Counted from the first letter of the stretch, positions 8,692 through 15,978 are shown. The stretch: DNA of 64,000 bases from Streptomyces sp. f51 (GCF_037940415.1 NZ_CP149798.1:7907001-7971000), one strand, 5' to 3'. Translations and numbers: made by a program. The notes: a model not told the origin generated them from the letters alone.

Positions 8692-8709
8692 AGGGCCCCC
8701 TTGGGCCCT
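8692..8709. terminator. Likely terminator of the hemerythrin gene
   Basis: AGGGCCC, a CCTT loop and GGGCCCT form a short GC-rich hairpin 47 bp beyond the hemerythrin stop codon at 8756. It lacks a clear U-tract, as is usual in Streptomyces. Confidence 0.5.
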
Positions 8710-8755
8710 TCCTTCTGCGTGCGCTGGCCGATTCGGCAGAGCAGACGTGGCGCGG

Positions 8756-9229
8756 CTACTGGTCGGCGCTGGGTACGGCCAGCGGGTCATCCGGGGACTT
8801 CTGCTTCGCTGTCTCCATCTGTTCGCCGAGTTCGGTGAGGCGGTTGCGGCCCATGGCCTTGCGGACTTCGGGGAACCACTCCTTCTCCTCTTCCTCGACG
8901 TGGTGGCGGACGTTCTCGATGAGGACGGTCATCTTGGCGTCGAACCGTTCGTCGGCCGGATCGAGGTCCTTGAGCTCGGAAAGCATCCACAGCACGACGT
9001 GATGCTCCTCAACGCTTTCCAGGACGTGGTCCTTGGTGTCTGGCGCGGCTTCCCGGGCGGCCGGGTAGAAGATCTTCTCCTCGATCCAGGTGTGGGCGGT
9101 GAGTTCCTCGATCACCCGGTCGGCGATCTTCCGCTTCTCGGTGTGGGCATTTTCGCCGGCCTTCTCGAACTGCTTGAACAGCTTCTCGACTGTTTTGTGG
9201 TCTTCCTTGAGCAGCACGATCCCGTCCAT
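8756..9229 (-). CDS. Hemerythrin-like (HHE domain) protein
   Basis: This encodes 157 residues. The chosen start is the ATG at 9229 with GAGGGAG upstream; a longer frame begins at 9253. Four helices carry the expected iron-ligand pattern: KEDHKTVEKL, HTWIEEKIFYP, EEHHVVLWML and RHHVEEEEKEWFP. Hemerythrin-like proteins bind O2 or reactive species at a di-iron centre; Streptomyces copies are often stress induced. The C-terminal tail (KQKSPDDPLAVPSADQ) is flexible. It is followed by hairpins at 8632-8709 and sits near other stress genes (SDR, Hsp18), but it has its own start site and seems monocistronic. Confidence 0.9.
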   Translation of the reverse strand: MDGIVLLKEDHKTVEKLFKQFEKAGENAHTEKRKIADRVIEELTAHTWIEEKIFYPAAREAAPDTKDHVLESVEEHHVVLWMLSELKDLDPADERFDAKMTVLIENVRHHVEEEEKEWFPEVRKAMGRNRLTELGEQMETAKQKSPDDPLAVPSADQ

Positions 9230-9437
9230 CTTGATCTCCCTCACGTCCGTCATCGGGCGAAGCGGGCCCTCCGCCCTGACGCCGTGTACCCGATACACGC
9301 TTGGAGAGTCCGTTGGCCGCAGGGTTGTGGCCCTGACAGGCGACCCTCCTAGCCCGAACGCGCGAACGTACGCTGCTCTCAGACGTCGGCGGAAGCCGCC
9401 CCGTGGTGGGCGGCAAATCTGTCCCATCGGTGGTGTC

Positions 9438-9956
9438 TCATGCGGATTGCCTTGATGGGGCGGGGCCTGGGCCTTCGGCCGGCGTTCTGGCCTGTCCCGC
9501 CGATGTGGTGAGTCCGCTGTGTTCCGAGGTGCCGCAGAGCTGTGCTGCGGTCCGAGCGTGGGAGGCGAGGCAGTGGTAGGCCAGGTCCGCTGTGGAGGTG
9601 GATCGCACGGGCAGCAACTGGCTGCCGTCGAGCGTGTCCCGCAGGGCGGCGTGAGCGTGGGCGTAGGCGGCCTTGTGCTGGGGAGTTGCCCTTGGAGGCA
9701 GCCAGGAAATCAGAAGGATCTTGTTCTGGCGCGTGCCGTCCTCGGTCGCGAAGGGCAGGTCGTAGATGACGAGTCGGGGTTCGTTCGCGGGCAGTGCGAG
9801 CAGGAGTTCGTCGTGTGTCAGATTTCCTTCGTGTTCGACGACACAGCTGTTCAGAAGATCGTTGAGCCGATAGATCACGGTGTTGATGTCCCGCTTCGAC
9901 TTCAGCTCCCAGAATGCGCCGATGCAGCTGTCGTCCACGGCTACGTCTGTGCTCAC
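9438..9956 (-). CDS. ADF/cofilin-homology domain protein
   Basis: This encodes 172 residues from a GTG at 9956 with AAGGAGAG upstream. Residues about 2-135 follow the eukaryotic ADF/cofilin layout along their length: VAVDDSCIGAFWELKSKR (helix 1), VIYRLNDLLNSCVVEHEGN (strands), DELLLALPANEPRLVIYDL, FATEDGTRQNKILLISWLP and HKAAYAHAHAALRDTLDG (the long actin-binding helix). In cofilins that helix carries SKMxYASSKDALRR; here one lysine and one arginine remain but other basic contacts are replaced (Q, H, D). The C-terminal 35 residues are disordered. Cofilins sever actin filaments; bacterial members have no established role that I can state. Partners could be bacterial actin-like proteins, which is inference only. 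Confidence 0.8.
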   Translation of the reverse strand: MSTDVAVDDSCIGAFWELKSKRDINTVIYRLNDLLNSCVVEHEGNLTHDELLLALPANEPRLVIYDLPFATEDGTRQNKILLISWLPPRATPQHKAAYAHAHAALRDTLDGSQLLPVRSTSTADLAYHCLASHARTAAQLCGTSEHSGLTTSAGQARTPAEGPGPAPSRQSA

Positions 9957-10003
9957 GGTGCTCTCCTTGCGCCCATGTCTCGGATGCGGGGTCGGAAGAT
10001 CGG

Positions 10004-10876
10004 TTACGGCAGAGGTGTGCCCCCGGTGGCATTGACGATTTCCGCAGTGATGAAGCTGGCTCGTGGAGAGGCGAGGAAGACGTAGGCGGGCGCCATCTCC
10101 GCGGGCTGCGCAGGCCGGCCGAGGGGAGCCTGCTTGCCGAACTCAGTGGTGTCCGGCATCGTCGCGGGGATCAGCGGCGTCCACACCGGGCCGGGCGCCA
10201 CAGCGTTGACACGTATGCCGTCGCCCGCCACCATCTGCGCCAGGCCCTGGGTGAAGGTCACGATCGCCCCCTTGGTGGTGGCATAGTCCAGCAGGTGCGG
10301 GCTCGGCTTGTAGGCCTGTACAGACGTGGTGTTGATGATCGAGCCGCCCGCCGGTATGTGGGGGAGGGCCATTTTGCAGAGCCAGAACATGCCATACAGG
10401 TTCGTGCGCACGACCCGGTCGAACTGCTCGGTCGAGATCGCGGCGATGCCGTCCGGCTGAGACATCTGGTATGCGGCGTTGTTGACGAGAATATCGATGC
10501 GCCCGAACTCTTCGACCATTCGTTCCACCAGACGACGGCACTGATTCTCATCGCGTATGTCGCACTCGACAGCGACCGCCCTGCGTCCCGCCTCTTCGAC
10601 GAGCTTGCTGGTTTCGGCTGCGTCGTCCGTCTCCTGGGAAAGGTGGGTGAACATGACGTCTGCGCCCTCACGGGCATAGGCCAGCGCCACGGCACGGCCG
10701 ATGCCGGAGTCGCCACCCGTGATCAAGGCCTTCCGGTCCGTGAGTAGTCCGCTGCCCTCGTAGGAGTCTTCACCGTGGTCGGGCGGGGGATCCATGGGGC
10801 CCGTCCATCCAGGATGCTCCTGGTCCTGCTGCGGAAGGTCGGGGCGGGGATGCTTGTCTACAGGATTGTCAGGCAT
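10004..10876 (-). CDS. Short-chain dehydrogenase/reductase, stress-type (YghA/YdaD-like)
   Basis: This encodes 290 residues. It has the long polar N-terminal leader typical of this SDR subgroup (HPRPDLPQQDQEHPGWTG), then the NAD(P)-binding motif TGGDSGIG, NNAAYQ, the catalytic serine region IINTTSVQAY, and the YATTKGAI catalytic Tyr/Lys block. The C terminus (SFITAEIVNATGGTPLP) is the standard SDR end. Relatives are linked to general stress regulons in several bacteria. The substrate is unknown, probably an aldehyde or ketone. The gene ends 47 bp before the cofilin-like gene starts on the same strand, so the two may be cotranscribed. Confidence 0.9.
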   Translation of the reverse strand: MPDNPVDKHPRPDLPQQDQEHPGWTGPMDPPPDHGEDSYEGSGLLTDRKALITGGDSGIGRAVALAYAREGADVMFTHLSQETDDAAETSKLVEEAGRRAVAVECDIRDENQCRRLVERMVEEFGRIDILVNNAAYQMSQPDGIAAISTEQFDRVVRTNLYGMFWLCKMALPHIPAGGSIINTTSVQAYKPSPHLLDYATTKGAIVTFTQGLAQMVAGDGIRVNAVAPGPVWTPLIPATMPDTTEFGKQAPLGRPAQPAEMAPAYVFLASPRASFITAEIVNATGGTPLP

Positions 10877-11413
10877 GGATCGCCTCCGGAGGCTGGGTGA
10901 AGGTCGGCCGCCTCTTGGCCGCAGTCGGCGACACGTTGCCGTCTGCAGGGGGCCAGAGGGCTGAGCCAGTTCGGATGGTGCTGTCGATCGAGAGAACGAG
11001 TACCCCCGTCACCCGCGTCATGCGCAAGGTGCGGTTTCGGGGCACCAATGCGTCATTGCGACCGTCCCGAGTCATCGCCCAGGAGCGGTCTGTCCCGTCC
11101 TGGACGGTCGTGCGGCCGGCTCATCTCGAAGGCCTGATCCCGCACGCCGAGCCCTTCTACCAGCACCCGTCCCGAGGGCAGCGGCCGACCTCGCCGCTGG
11201 TGAGGTGGCGGATGCCGGGCATCTGTCGCCACCCGTGAGCGGAGCCGTCCTGAAGGACCGCTTGATCGCATCGACGAACAAAACAGGTAGACGCGTTTAT
11301 CGGGCCTCCGGGCAGATGTCGGTACCCTTTCCCGATCTTCCTCCCGGAAAGGGGTGTTTGTGAGAGCCGCGCAGCCCCCTAAGCCCCGGCATCCGGCCTT
11401 GCCAGCCGAGGCC
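10877..11413. other. Upstream region of the SDR gene; no gene seen
   Basis: This region of more than 500 bp lies upstream of the minus-strand SDR start. Open frames on both strands lack motifs and ribosome-binding sites. A promoter for the SDR probably lies here but no box could be fixed with confidence. Confidence 0.45.
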
Positions 11414-11441
11414 GGGTATGCGCCGCGCGCGGCGCATACCC
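11414..11441. repeat. Perfect 28-bp palindrome
   Basis: GGGTATGCGCCGCG is followed at once by its exact reverse complement. It lies 80 bp beyond the stop of the minus-strand rheA-like gene, where it could act as a terminator stem, but the absence of a loop also fits a dimeric protein-binding site. Confidence 0.65.
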
Positions 11442-11522
11442 ATGGGACCTCGGACCCCGGACCCCGGGGGCCGCGCCTCTCGCCGCTTGGCGGAGCCGCT
11501 GTCGCCCGGGGGTGGGTGCTGC

Positions 11523-12191
11523 TCAGGTGTTGCGCTGGCCGTGAGTGGTCCGGCGGAGTTGCTCGGTGTGTTGGGTCAGAGCGTCGATGCGTGCGGCGAT
11601 CTCGGCGTCCTCGGGCCGCAGATGGGTCCGGGTGTCGGTGAGGGGCCGCACGAGGCGGGCTGCGTCGTCGTGGCCGAGAGCCTGGTTCAGGGCGCCGACC
11701 GCGTCTGCGGCGCTGGCGGGGAGGCCGGTGAGGGCGGTGATCTGTGCGGCGAGGCGCCGGAGGTCGGCTGCGTTGTTGCGGGCCCAGGCGGTGATGGTGC
11801 GGTCGGCGGCGCGGGTGTCGCGGGTGGCCTGGACGCGTTCTTCGCCGGTGGAGCCGGGAGTGCCGGGGCGCAGGCGAAGATAGCGGCGTTCGGCGGCCTG
11901 GCGGCTGGCGACTCCGAGGGGTCCGGCGAGCTCGGCCCAGCTGGCACCCTCGCCGCGGGCTGTTTCGATCAGCCCGCTCTCCCAGCCGGCGAGCTGTTCG
12001 CGGACCTCGCGCAGCGTCAGCAGGGCGGCCAGGGCCGGATGCGGGCCGGAGCCGCCCGCGGGCGGCTCCGGGGTCGCCGGCATTTGAGCGGAGGACTGCT
12101 GCGCGTCCTTTACGGACTGGTTGATGGCCTCCAGCGCTGCCGCTGCGGCAGGAAAGGGAACGGGTGTGGCCGGCGGGGCGGGCTCGTTCAT
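11523..12191 (-). CDS. rheA: RheA-like regulator of hsp18
   Basis: This encodes 222 residues, divergent from hsp18. A helix-turn-helix-like segment is visible in GASWAELAGPLGVASRQAAERRYLRLRPG, followed by a helical, arginine-rich C-terminal half (ATRDTRAADRTITAW, LRRLAAQITALTGLP). The position, size and the two operators between the genes match RheA of Streptomyces albus, the repressor that binds TGTCATC-N5-GATGACA and releases hsp18 on heat shock (established for S. albus). The alanine- and proline-rich first 50 residues are probably flexible. The assignment rests on synteny and operator identity more than on sequence recall. Confidence 0.72.
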   Translation of the reverse strand: MNEPAPPATPVPFPAAAAALEAINQSVKDAQQSSAQMPATPEPPAGGSGPHPALAALLTLREVREQLAGWESGLIETARGEGASWAELAGPLGVASRQAAERRYLRLRPGTPGSTGEERVQATRDTRAADRTITAWARNNAADLRRLAAQITALTGLPASAADAVGALNQALGHDDAARLVRPLTDTRTHLRPEDAEIAARIDALTQHTEQLRRTTHGQRNT

Positions 12192-12208
12192 GGGGCTCTC
12201 CGTCGTCT

Positions 12209-12227
12209 TGTCATCCTCCAGATGACT
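12209..12227. promoter_or_regulatory. RheA-type operator, distal copy (one mismatch)
   Basis: TGTCATC-CTCCA-GATGACT differs from the RheA consensus TGTCATC-N5-GATGACA only in the last base. It lies 18 bp from the rheA start codon, so it could serve autoregulation. Confidence 0.75.
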
Positions 12228-12234
12228 ACGTTCT

Positions 12235-12253
12235 TGTCATCGTTTCGATGACA
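12235..12253. promoter_or_regulatory. RheA-type operator, exact match
   Basis: TGTCATC-GTTTC-GATGACA matches the operator reported for RheA of S. albus exactly, and the symmetry extends one further base on each side. Its centre lies 26 bp from that of the distal copy, so both sites fit one divergent promoter region controlling hsp18 and rheA. Confidence 0.85.
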
Positions 12254-12320
12254 TGCTACAACGGGAGCACGTTGAAGCGCATTGGCAGTCTCTGCCTGGA
12301 CCGACTGGAGGTGTTTCGCG

Positions 12321-12755
12321 ATGTTGATGCGCACTGACCCGTTCCGCGAGATGGACCGGATCGTTCAGCAGCTGTCGGGTACGTCGGGTACGTGGTCGAA
12401 GCCCTCGGTGATGCCGATGGACGCCTACCGTGAGGGCGAGGAATACGTGATCGCCCTCGACCTCCCCGGCGTGAGCACCGAGGCGATCGACGTCGACGTC
12501 GAGCGGAACATGCTGACCGTGAAGGCGGAGCGCCGCCCGGTCGCGAAGGCCGACTCTGTGAAGGTGGAGCTCTCCGAGCGCCCCCTGGGGGTCTTCTCCC
12601 GCCAGATCATGCTCGCCGACACCCTGGACACCGAGCGCATCCAGGCCGATTACGACGCGGGTGTCCTGACCCTGCGGATCCCGATCGCCGAGCGCGCCAA
12701 GCCCCGCAAGATCAGCATCGGCGGCGAAAGCGGCCGCAAGCAGATCTCCGGCTGA
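12321..12755 (+). CDS. hsp18: Small heat-shock protein Hsp18 (Hsp20/alpha-crystallin)
   Basis: This encodes 144 residues, ATG at 12321 with GGAGG ten bases upstream. The N terminus MRTDPFREMDRIVQQL is the usual actinobacterial start. The alpha-crystallin domain spans about residues 35-130 (YREGEEYVIALDLPGV, NMLTVKAERRP, SERPLGVFSRQIML, ADYDAGVLTLRIPI). The short C-terminal extension (KPRKISIGG) carries the I-x-I-type anchoring segment. The protein is an ATP-independent chaperone that holds unfolded proteins. It is controlled by the two RheA-type operators upstream and followed by a strong terminator. Confidence 0.95.
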   Translation: MLMRTDPFREMDRIVQQLSGTSGTWSKPSVMPMDAYREGEEYVIALDLPGVSTEAIDVDVERNMLTVKAERRPVAKADSVKVELSERPLGVFSRQIMLADTLDTERIQADYDAGVLTLRIPIAERAKPRKISIGGESGRKQISG

Positions 12756-12777
12756 ACCCTCCAGTACCAGCTGGCAG

Positions 12778-12825
12778 CGGAGGGCGGGAAGAGCCCGATT
12801 CCCCCGCCGGCGGCCCCGCCCTCCG
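12778..12825 (+). terminator. Terminator of hsp18
   Basis: CGGAGGGCGGG (12778-12788) pairs with CCCGCCCTCCG (12815-12825) across a 26-base loop that can itself pair in part. It starts 22 bp after the hsp18 stop. Confidence 0.7.
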
Positions 12826-12867
12826 CGCCCCTCTGGGACCCCTTCACCCCTTCCTGGAGGTGATGTG

Positions 12868-13261
12868 ATGTCGATGCGCAGGGAGGTGTTCCTGGCCCAC
12901 GTCCAGGAACGAGGCGAGTACGAGACCTTGCAGGACGCCGACCGTGTTGCCCGCATCGTCCTGGCTGCTGGGCGCACACCTGGTGGGCAGTGTGCGGGCC
13001 GAGCTCGCCGCTCGGCTCCCCGAGACGTACGCCCTGATCCTCCTTAATCCGCTCCAGGCCGCGGAGCCGCTCTCGCCAGAGCGGTTCGTCCGTGCGACCG
13101 CGGCCTGGATCGAGGGCGCCACCGAGAAGACGGCCCTGTGGGACATCGGCGCCGTCCTGTCCACCGCGGCCGCCGCCGCAGGTGATGTCCTCACCCGCGA
13201 GGTCCTGCTCCAGCTCCCGCACGGCTACGACCTCCTCTTCGGCCACCCCCAGCCCACCTGA
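12868..13261 (+). pseudogene. DUF2267 protein, frameshifted
   Basis: The first frame (ATG at 12868, preceded by GGAGGTGATG) encodes MSMRREVFLAHVQERGEYET up to RIVLA, then becomes nonsense and stops. A second frame continues the family pattern (GAHLVGSVRAELAARLPETY, LNPLQAAEPLSPERFVRATA, LTREVLLQLPHGYDLLFG). Comparison with the expected L-A-L-L-G-A-H order suggests a 2-base loss near 12967. The full product would have about 130 residues. DUF2267 proteins are small helical proteins of unknown function, often near hsp genes in Streptomyces. A base-calling error is also possible, since the rest is well preserved. Confidence 0.8.
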
Positions 13262-13342
13262 CTGTTGACCCGCCTGCCCCTAGACCCCCTGACCCCCACC
13301 GGCCGGAGGCCGGATCCTTCGCAGAGAAAGGCAACCGCAGCC

Positions 13343-13789
13343 ATGTACGACCAGCCTCGACCGAACCGGGCCACCCCCGCCATGACGTTCGACCAGATGC
13401 TGGAACGCGTGCGCTACGAAGGCGCCTACCCCACCCGCGAACACGCCGAGGAAGCCGTCCGTACCGTCCTGGCCGCCCTCGGCCGACAGCTCACCGGCAA
13501 CGAGCGCGTCGACCTCGCCCAGTGCCTGCCCGCCGAGGCCGCCCTCACCCTGACCGCCCAGATCCCCGACACCCAACACCTCACCGGCTGGGGCTTCGTC
13601 AAAGACCTCGCTGCCCGCACCGGCGCCACCCCGGCCACCGCCCGCTGGGACACCGGCGCCGTACTCGCCGTCGCCGGCCGCCTTACCGGGCCCAACCTCC
13701 TCGCCCGCATCCTGCGCCAGCTCCCCGACGGCTACGCCCTCCTGTTCGGCCAGGCGGAACTGCGCCGGCCCGAGCCTGCCGCCGCCTGA
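13343..13789 (+). CDS. DUF2267 domain protein
   Basis: This encodes 148 residues from the ATG at 13343 (GAGAAAGG upstream). The domain covers most of the chain: MTFDQMLERVRYEGAYPTRE, then HAEEAVRTVLAALGRQLTGN, QCLPAEAALTLTAQ, and the closing LLARILRQLPDGYALLFGQ, which parallels the end of the frameshifted neighbour. The two are tandem paralogues in the same orientation as hsp18. Function is unknown; the position suggests induction with the heat-shock gene or under similar stress. A strong bidirectional terminator follows at once. Confidence 0.85.
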   Translation: MYDQPRPNRATPAMTFDQMLERVRYEGAYPTREHAEEAVRTVLAALGRQLTGNERVDLAQCLPAEAALTLTAQIPDTQHLTGWGFVKDLAARTGATPATARWDTGAVLAVAGRLTGPNLLARILRQLPDGYALLFGQAELRRPEPAAA

Positions 13790-13816
13790 CCCAAGCCGCC
13801 AGCGCGCGGACACACG

Positions 13817-13852
13817 GCAGGGCCGGGACCACTCCTGTGGTCCCGGCCCTGC
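13817..13852. terminator. Bidirectional intrinsic terminator
   Basis: GCAGGGCCGGGACCAC, loop TCCT, and the exact complement form a 16-bp stem. It lies between the convergent DUF2267 stop (13789) and CsbD stop (13863), so it can end both transcripts. Confidence 0.85.
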
Positions 13853-13862
13853 TGTGCGACGA

Positions 13863-14036
13863 TCAGTGCTTGAAGACGTCCTTGACCTTTTCCTTGGCCT
13901 CGCGGGCGTCGCCCGTGGCCTGCTCCGCGCGGCCCTCGGCGGTCAGGTGCTCGTTGCCCGTCAGGCGCCCAGCGGTCTCCTTGATCTTGCCCTTGGCCTG
14001 CTCGACCTTCGCCTCGGCCTTCTGCTCACCAGACAC
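13863..14036 (-). CDS. CsbD-like stress protein (57 residues)
   Basis: This short gene starts at a GTG at 14036 and stops with TGA at 13863-13865. It encodes SGEQKAEAKVEQAKGKIKET, then AGRLTGNEHLTAEGRAEQAT and a helical, lysine-rich end (KEKVKDVFKH). This is the CsbD pattern: two amphipathic helices with a G-x-x-x-G-N turn. CsbD is a sigma-B controlled protein in Bacillus; its molecular role is unknown. An upstream GAGG lies 14 bases before the GTG, farther than ideal, but an in-frame stop excludes an earlier start. Confidence 0.88.
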   Translation of the reverse strand: MSGEQKAEAKVEQAKGKIKETAGRLTGNEHLTAEGRAEQATGDAREAKEKVKDVFKH

Positions 14037-14165
14037 AGCTGATCACTACCTCTTCGGTGGAAACGCCCTACTCAACCCCGTATGGCCGCTGGCAGCTCTC
14101 GCAAACGGGGCCAGCTGCGACAGGGCCTGCCCGGGCTCGCGAGGGCCGCGGTACGGACCGGTGCG

Positions 14166-14543
14166 CTAGCGGGGGAGGAGGGCGCGGACGGTCTTGCCGC
14201 CTCCGGGCCCGGGTGTGACAAAGGTAGTGAGGGTGAGGTCGTTGACCATGTGCCAGCCGAATCCACCCGTCCCGTCGACGAGGACGGGAGCCCGCCTCGG
14301 CGGCATCCGCAGGCTGGGATCCTCGACGGCGACCTCGATCGTGCCGAGGTGGGCGGAGAGGCCGAGGGCGTAGGCGCCGCCACCGTGGCGCAGGGCGTTC
14401 GTCACCAGCTGGGAGACGACCAGGACGACCGTGTCGGCCTGCTCCCGGCCGATGGCCGGCTGCCCGAGGGCTCCGAGGAACGCCCGCGCGGCCTGGCGCG
14501 CCCCGGTGGAGGGGGAACGAAGGGCTGTGCGATCGGTGCTCAT
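14166..14543 (-). CDS. RsbW-type ATP-binding protein whose start lies at a TnpB-element end
   Basis: This encodes 125 residues. The HATPase fold is shown by VVSQLVTNALRHGGG (N-box, Asn49), VEDPSLRMPP (G1) and DGTGGFGWHMVNDL (G2). It is probably an anti-sigma kinase or a related regulator; the partner is unknown. The ATG at 14543 overlaps the left boundary shared by both TnpB copies, and the ribosome-binding site GGAGA five bases upstream belongs to the element. Joining the element's two flanks puts a GGGAG upstream of the ATG, so the insertion seems to have swapped the original site for its own. Confidence 0.82.
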   Translation of the reverse strand: MSTDRTALRSPSTGARQAARAFLGALGQPAIGREQADTVVLVVSQLVTNALRHGGGAYALGLSAHLGTIEVAVEDPSLRMPPRRAPVLVDGTGGFGWHMVNDLTLTTFVTPGPGGGKTVRALLPR

Positions 14544-15962
14544 CAGGTCTCCTTCGTGGATACCCCGGCCTTCAGGCCGGGGAGGAAACGAAGCTCCTGC
14601 GGAGCAGGGCAGGGAAGGCCGGTTCGCCCCTGGGCGGACCGGCGTTGTCAGTGGCGGCCGTTGGGTTGGTCGCGTGTATCTGCGGTATTCCTTCCGGCTC
14701 GTGCCGACGCCGGGTCAGCGCATCGCGCTGGCGCGTACGTTGGGCTGTGCCCGGGTGGTCTACAACGATGCGCTGGCCGCGAGGAAGGCCGCCTATGCGG
14801 GGGACAAGTCGCGTATCCCGACGGGTGTTCTGGCACGGCAGGTGATCACGGAGGCGAAGAGGACGCCCGAGCGGGCGTGGCTGGCGGAGGTGTCGGTGGA
14901 CGCCCTGCAGTCCTCTCTTCGTGATCTCGATACGGCGTACGCGAACTTTTTCGCGTCGGTGGCGGGGAAGCGGCCGGGGCGCCGTATGGGGCTTCCGGTG
15001 TTCAAGTCGAAGAAGGACAGCCGGCAGGCCGTCCGTTTCTCCAGGAACGGGTTCCGGCTGCGGGACAACGGGCGGCTGAACCTCGCGAAGATCGGGGACG
15101 TCCGGGTCCGCTGGTCCCGGGAGCTGCCTTCCGCTCCATCCTCGGTGACTGTGGTCAAGGACGCTTCGGGCCGGTACTTCGCGAGCTTCGTGGTGGACGT
15201 CGAGCCCGCAACGCTGCCGCCCGTGGACGCCGAGGCCGGTATCGACCTGGGGCTGATGCTCCCCCAGACTCCGTCCGGGGGGACCCCCATCGCCGTGCTG
15301 TCCGACGGGCGGGTGATCGACAACCCACGTTTCCTGCGGCGTGCCGAGCGTCGGCTGAACAAGGCGCAGCGGGCGTTGAGCCGCAAGGCGAAGGGGTCGA
15401 GGAACCGGGCCAAGGCCCGCATCCGCGTCGCCCGGGCGCACGCCCGGGTGGCCGATGCGCGCAGAAACTGGTGTCACCAGAGTGCTTCGAGGCTGGTCCG
15501 CGACAACCAAGCGGTCTACCTCGAAGACCTGGCGGTCTCCGGCCTGGCCCGCACCCGCCTGGCCAAGTCTGTGCACGACGCCGCGTGGGGCATGTTCCGC
15601 CGCGTGCTGGAGGAGAAGGCGGCCCGCTACGGCCGTCACGTCGGCATCGTTTCCCGCTGGCTGCCCTCCTCGCAGACGTGCTCGGTGTGCTGGGTCGTGG
15701 ACGGCAAGAAGCCGCTGCACGTGCGTATCTGGCGGTGCGAAGGCTGCGGTACCGAACATGATCGTGACCTCAATGCGTCGCGAGTGATCCTCGCCGCCGG
15801 GCAGGCGGAGAGGCTAAACGCCCCTGGAGGGCCGGTCAGTCCTGGAGTGGAAATCCCACGCCAGGCACGGCTCGTTGAACGGGGAACCCACCCGAAGGCC
15901 CAGCCGGTCACCACCGGCAGCCAGGCGGGAATCCCCGCCCTTTAGGACGGGGAGGATGTCAA
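14540..15962 (+). mobile_element. IS200/IS605-type TnpB element, copy 1 (no TnpA)
   Basis: The boundaries come from comparison with copy 2 (37876-39299): identity starts at TCATCAGGTCTCC and ends at GGAGGATGTCAA. Near the left end CCCCGGCC-TTCA-GGCCGGGG forms a hairpin; at the right end CCCCGCCC-TTTA-GGACGGGG forms another whose loop contains the tnpB stop codon. Such subterminal hairpins without target duplication are characteristic of IS200/IS605 elements. Only TnpB is encoded, so mobility needs a TnpA from elsewhere. TCAT at the left edge may be the target motif rather than element DNA. Confidence 0.85.
14674..15945 (+). CDS. tnpB: TnpB RNA-guided nuclease (OrfB of IS200/IS605 type), copy 1
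   Basis: This encodes 423 residues from a GTG at 14674, the same position as in copy 2; the longer upstream frame is outside the conserved part. The N-terminal helical domain includes the ARVVYNDALAARKAA block. The RuvC-like core has Asp191 (EAGIDLGLML), Glu284 (VYLEDLAVSGL) and the DRDLNAS motif (363-369). A zinc ribbon is formed by CSVC (336-339) and CEGC (355-358). TnpB proteins cut DNA next to a target motif using an RNA made from the element's right end, which favours retention of the element. All key residues are present. The stop lies inside the right-end hairpin. Confidence 0.92.
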   Translation: MYLRYSFRLVPTPGQRIALARTLGCARVVYNDALAARKAAYAGDKSRIPTGVLARQVITEAKRTPERAWLAEVSVDALQSSLRDLDTAYANFFASVAGKRPGRRMGLPVFKSKKDSRQAVRFSRNGFRLRDNGRLNLAKIGDVRVRWSRELPSAPSSVTVVKDASGRYFASFVVDVEPATLPPVDAEAGIDLGLMLPQTPSGGTPIAVLSDGRVIDNPRFLRRAERRLNKAQRALSRKAKGSRNRAKARIRVARAHARVADARRNWCHQSASRLVRDNQAVYLEDLAVSGLARTRLAKSVHDAAWGMFRRVLEEKAARYGRHVGIVSRWLPSSQTCSVCWVVDGKKPLHVRIWRCEGCGTEHDRDLNASRVILAAGQAERLNAPGGPVSPGVEIPRQARLVERGTHPKAQPVTTGSQAGIPAL

Positions 15963-15978
15963 TCCGCTGACGGCTCCC
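15928..15978 (+). ncRNA. Predicted omega-RNA 3' hairpin plus guide of TnpB copy 1
   Basis: In TnpB systems the guide RNA consists of the right end of the element followed by about 16 bases of flanking DNA. Here the right-end hairpin is at about 15931-15953 and the element ends at 15962. The predicted guide is therefore TCCGCTGACGGCTCCC (15963-15978). The scaffold would extend upstream into tnpB, to an end that cannot be placed from sequence alone. This is inferred from family knowledge; no transcript evidence is available. Confidence 0.4.

Noticed and set aside
7495..8838. A 447-codon plus-strand frame opposite istA
   Set aside because: It is antisense to the transposase, which has the full DDE set.
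12321..13261. Programmed frameshift in the first DUF2267 gene
   Set aside because: No slippery heptamer lies at the shift, and the change is a 2-base loss. A mutation or sequence error is more likely than recoding.
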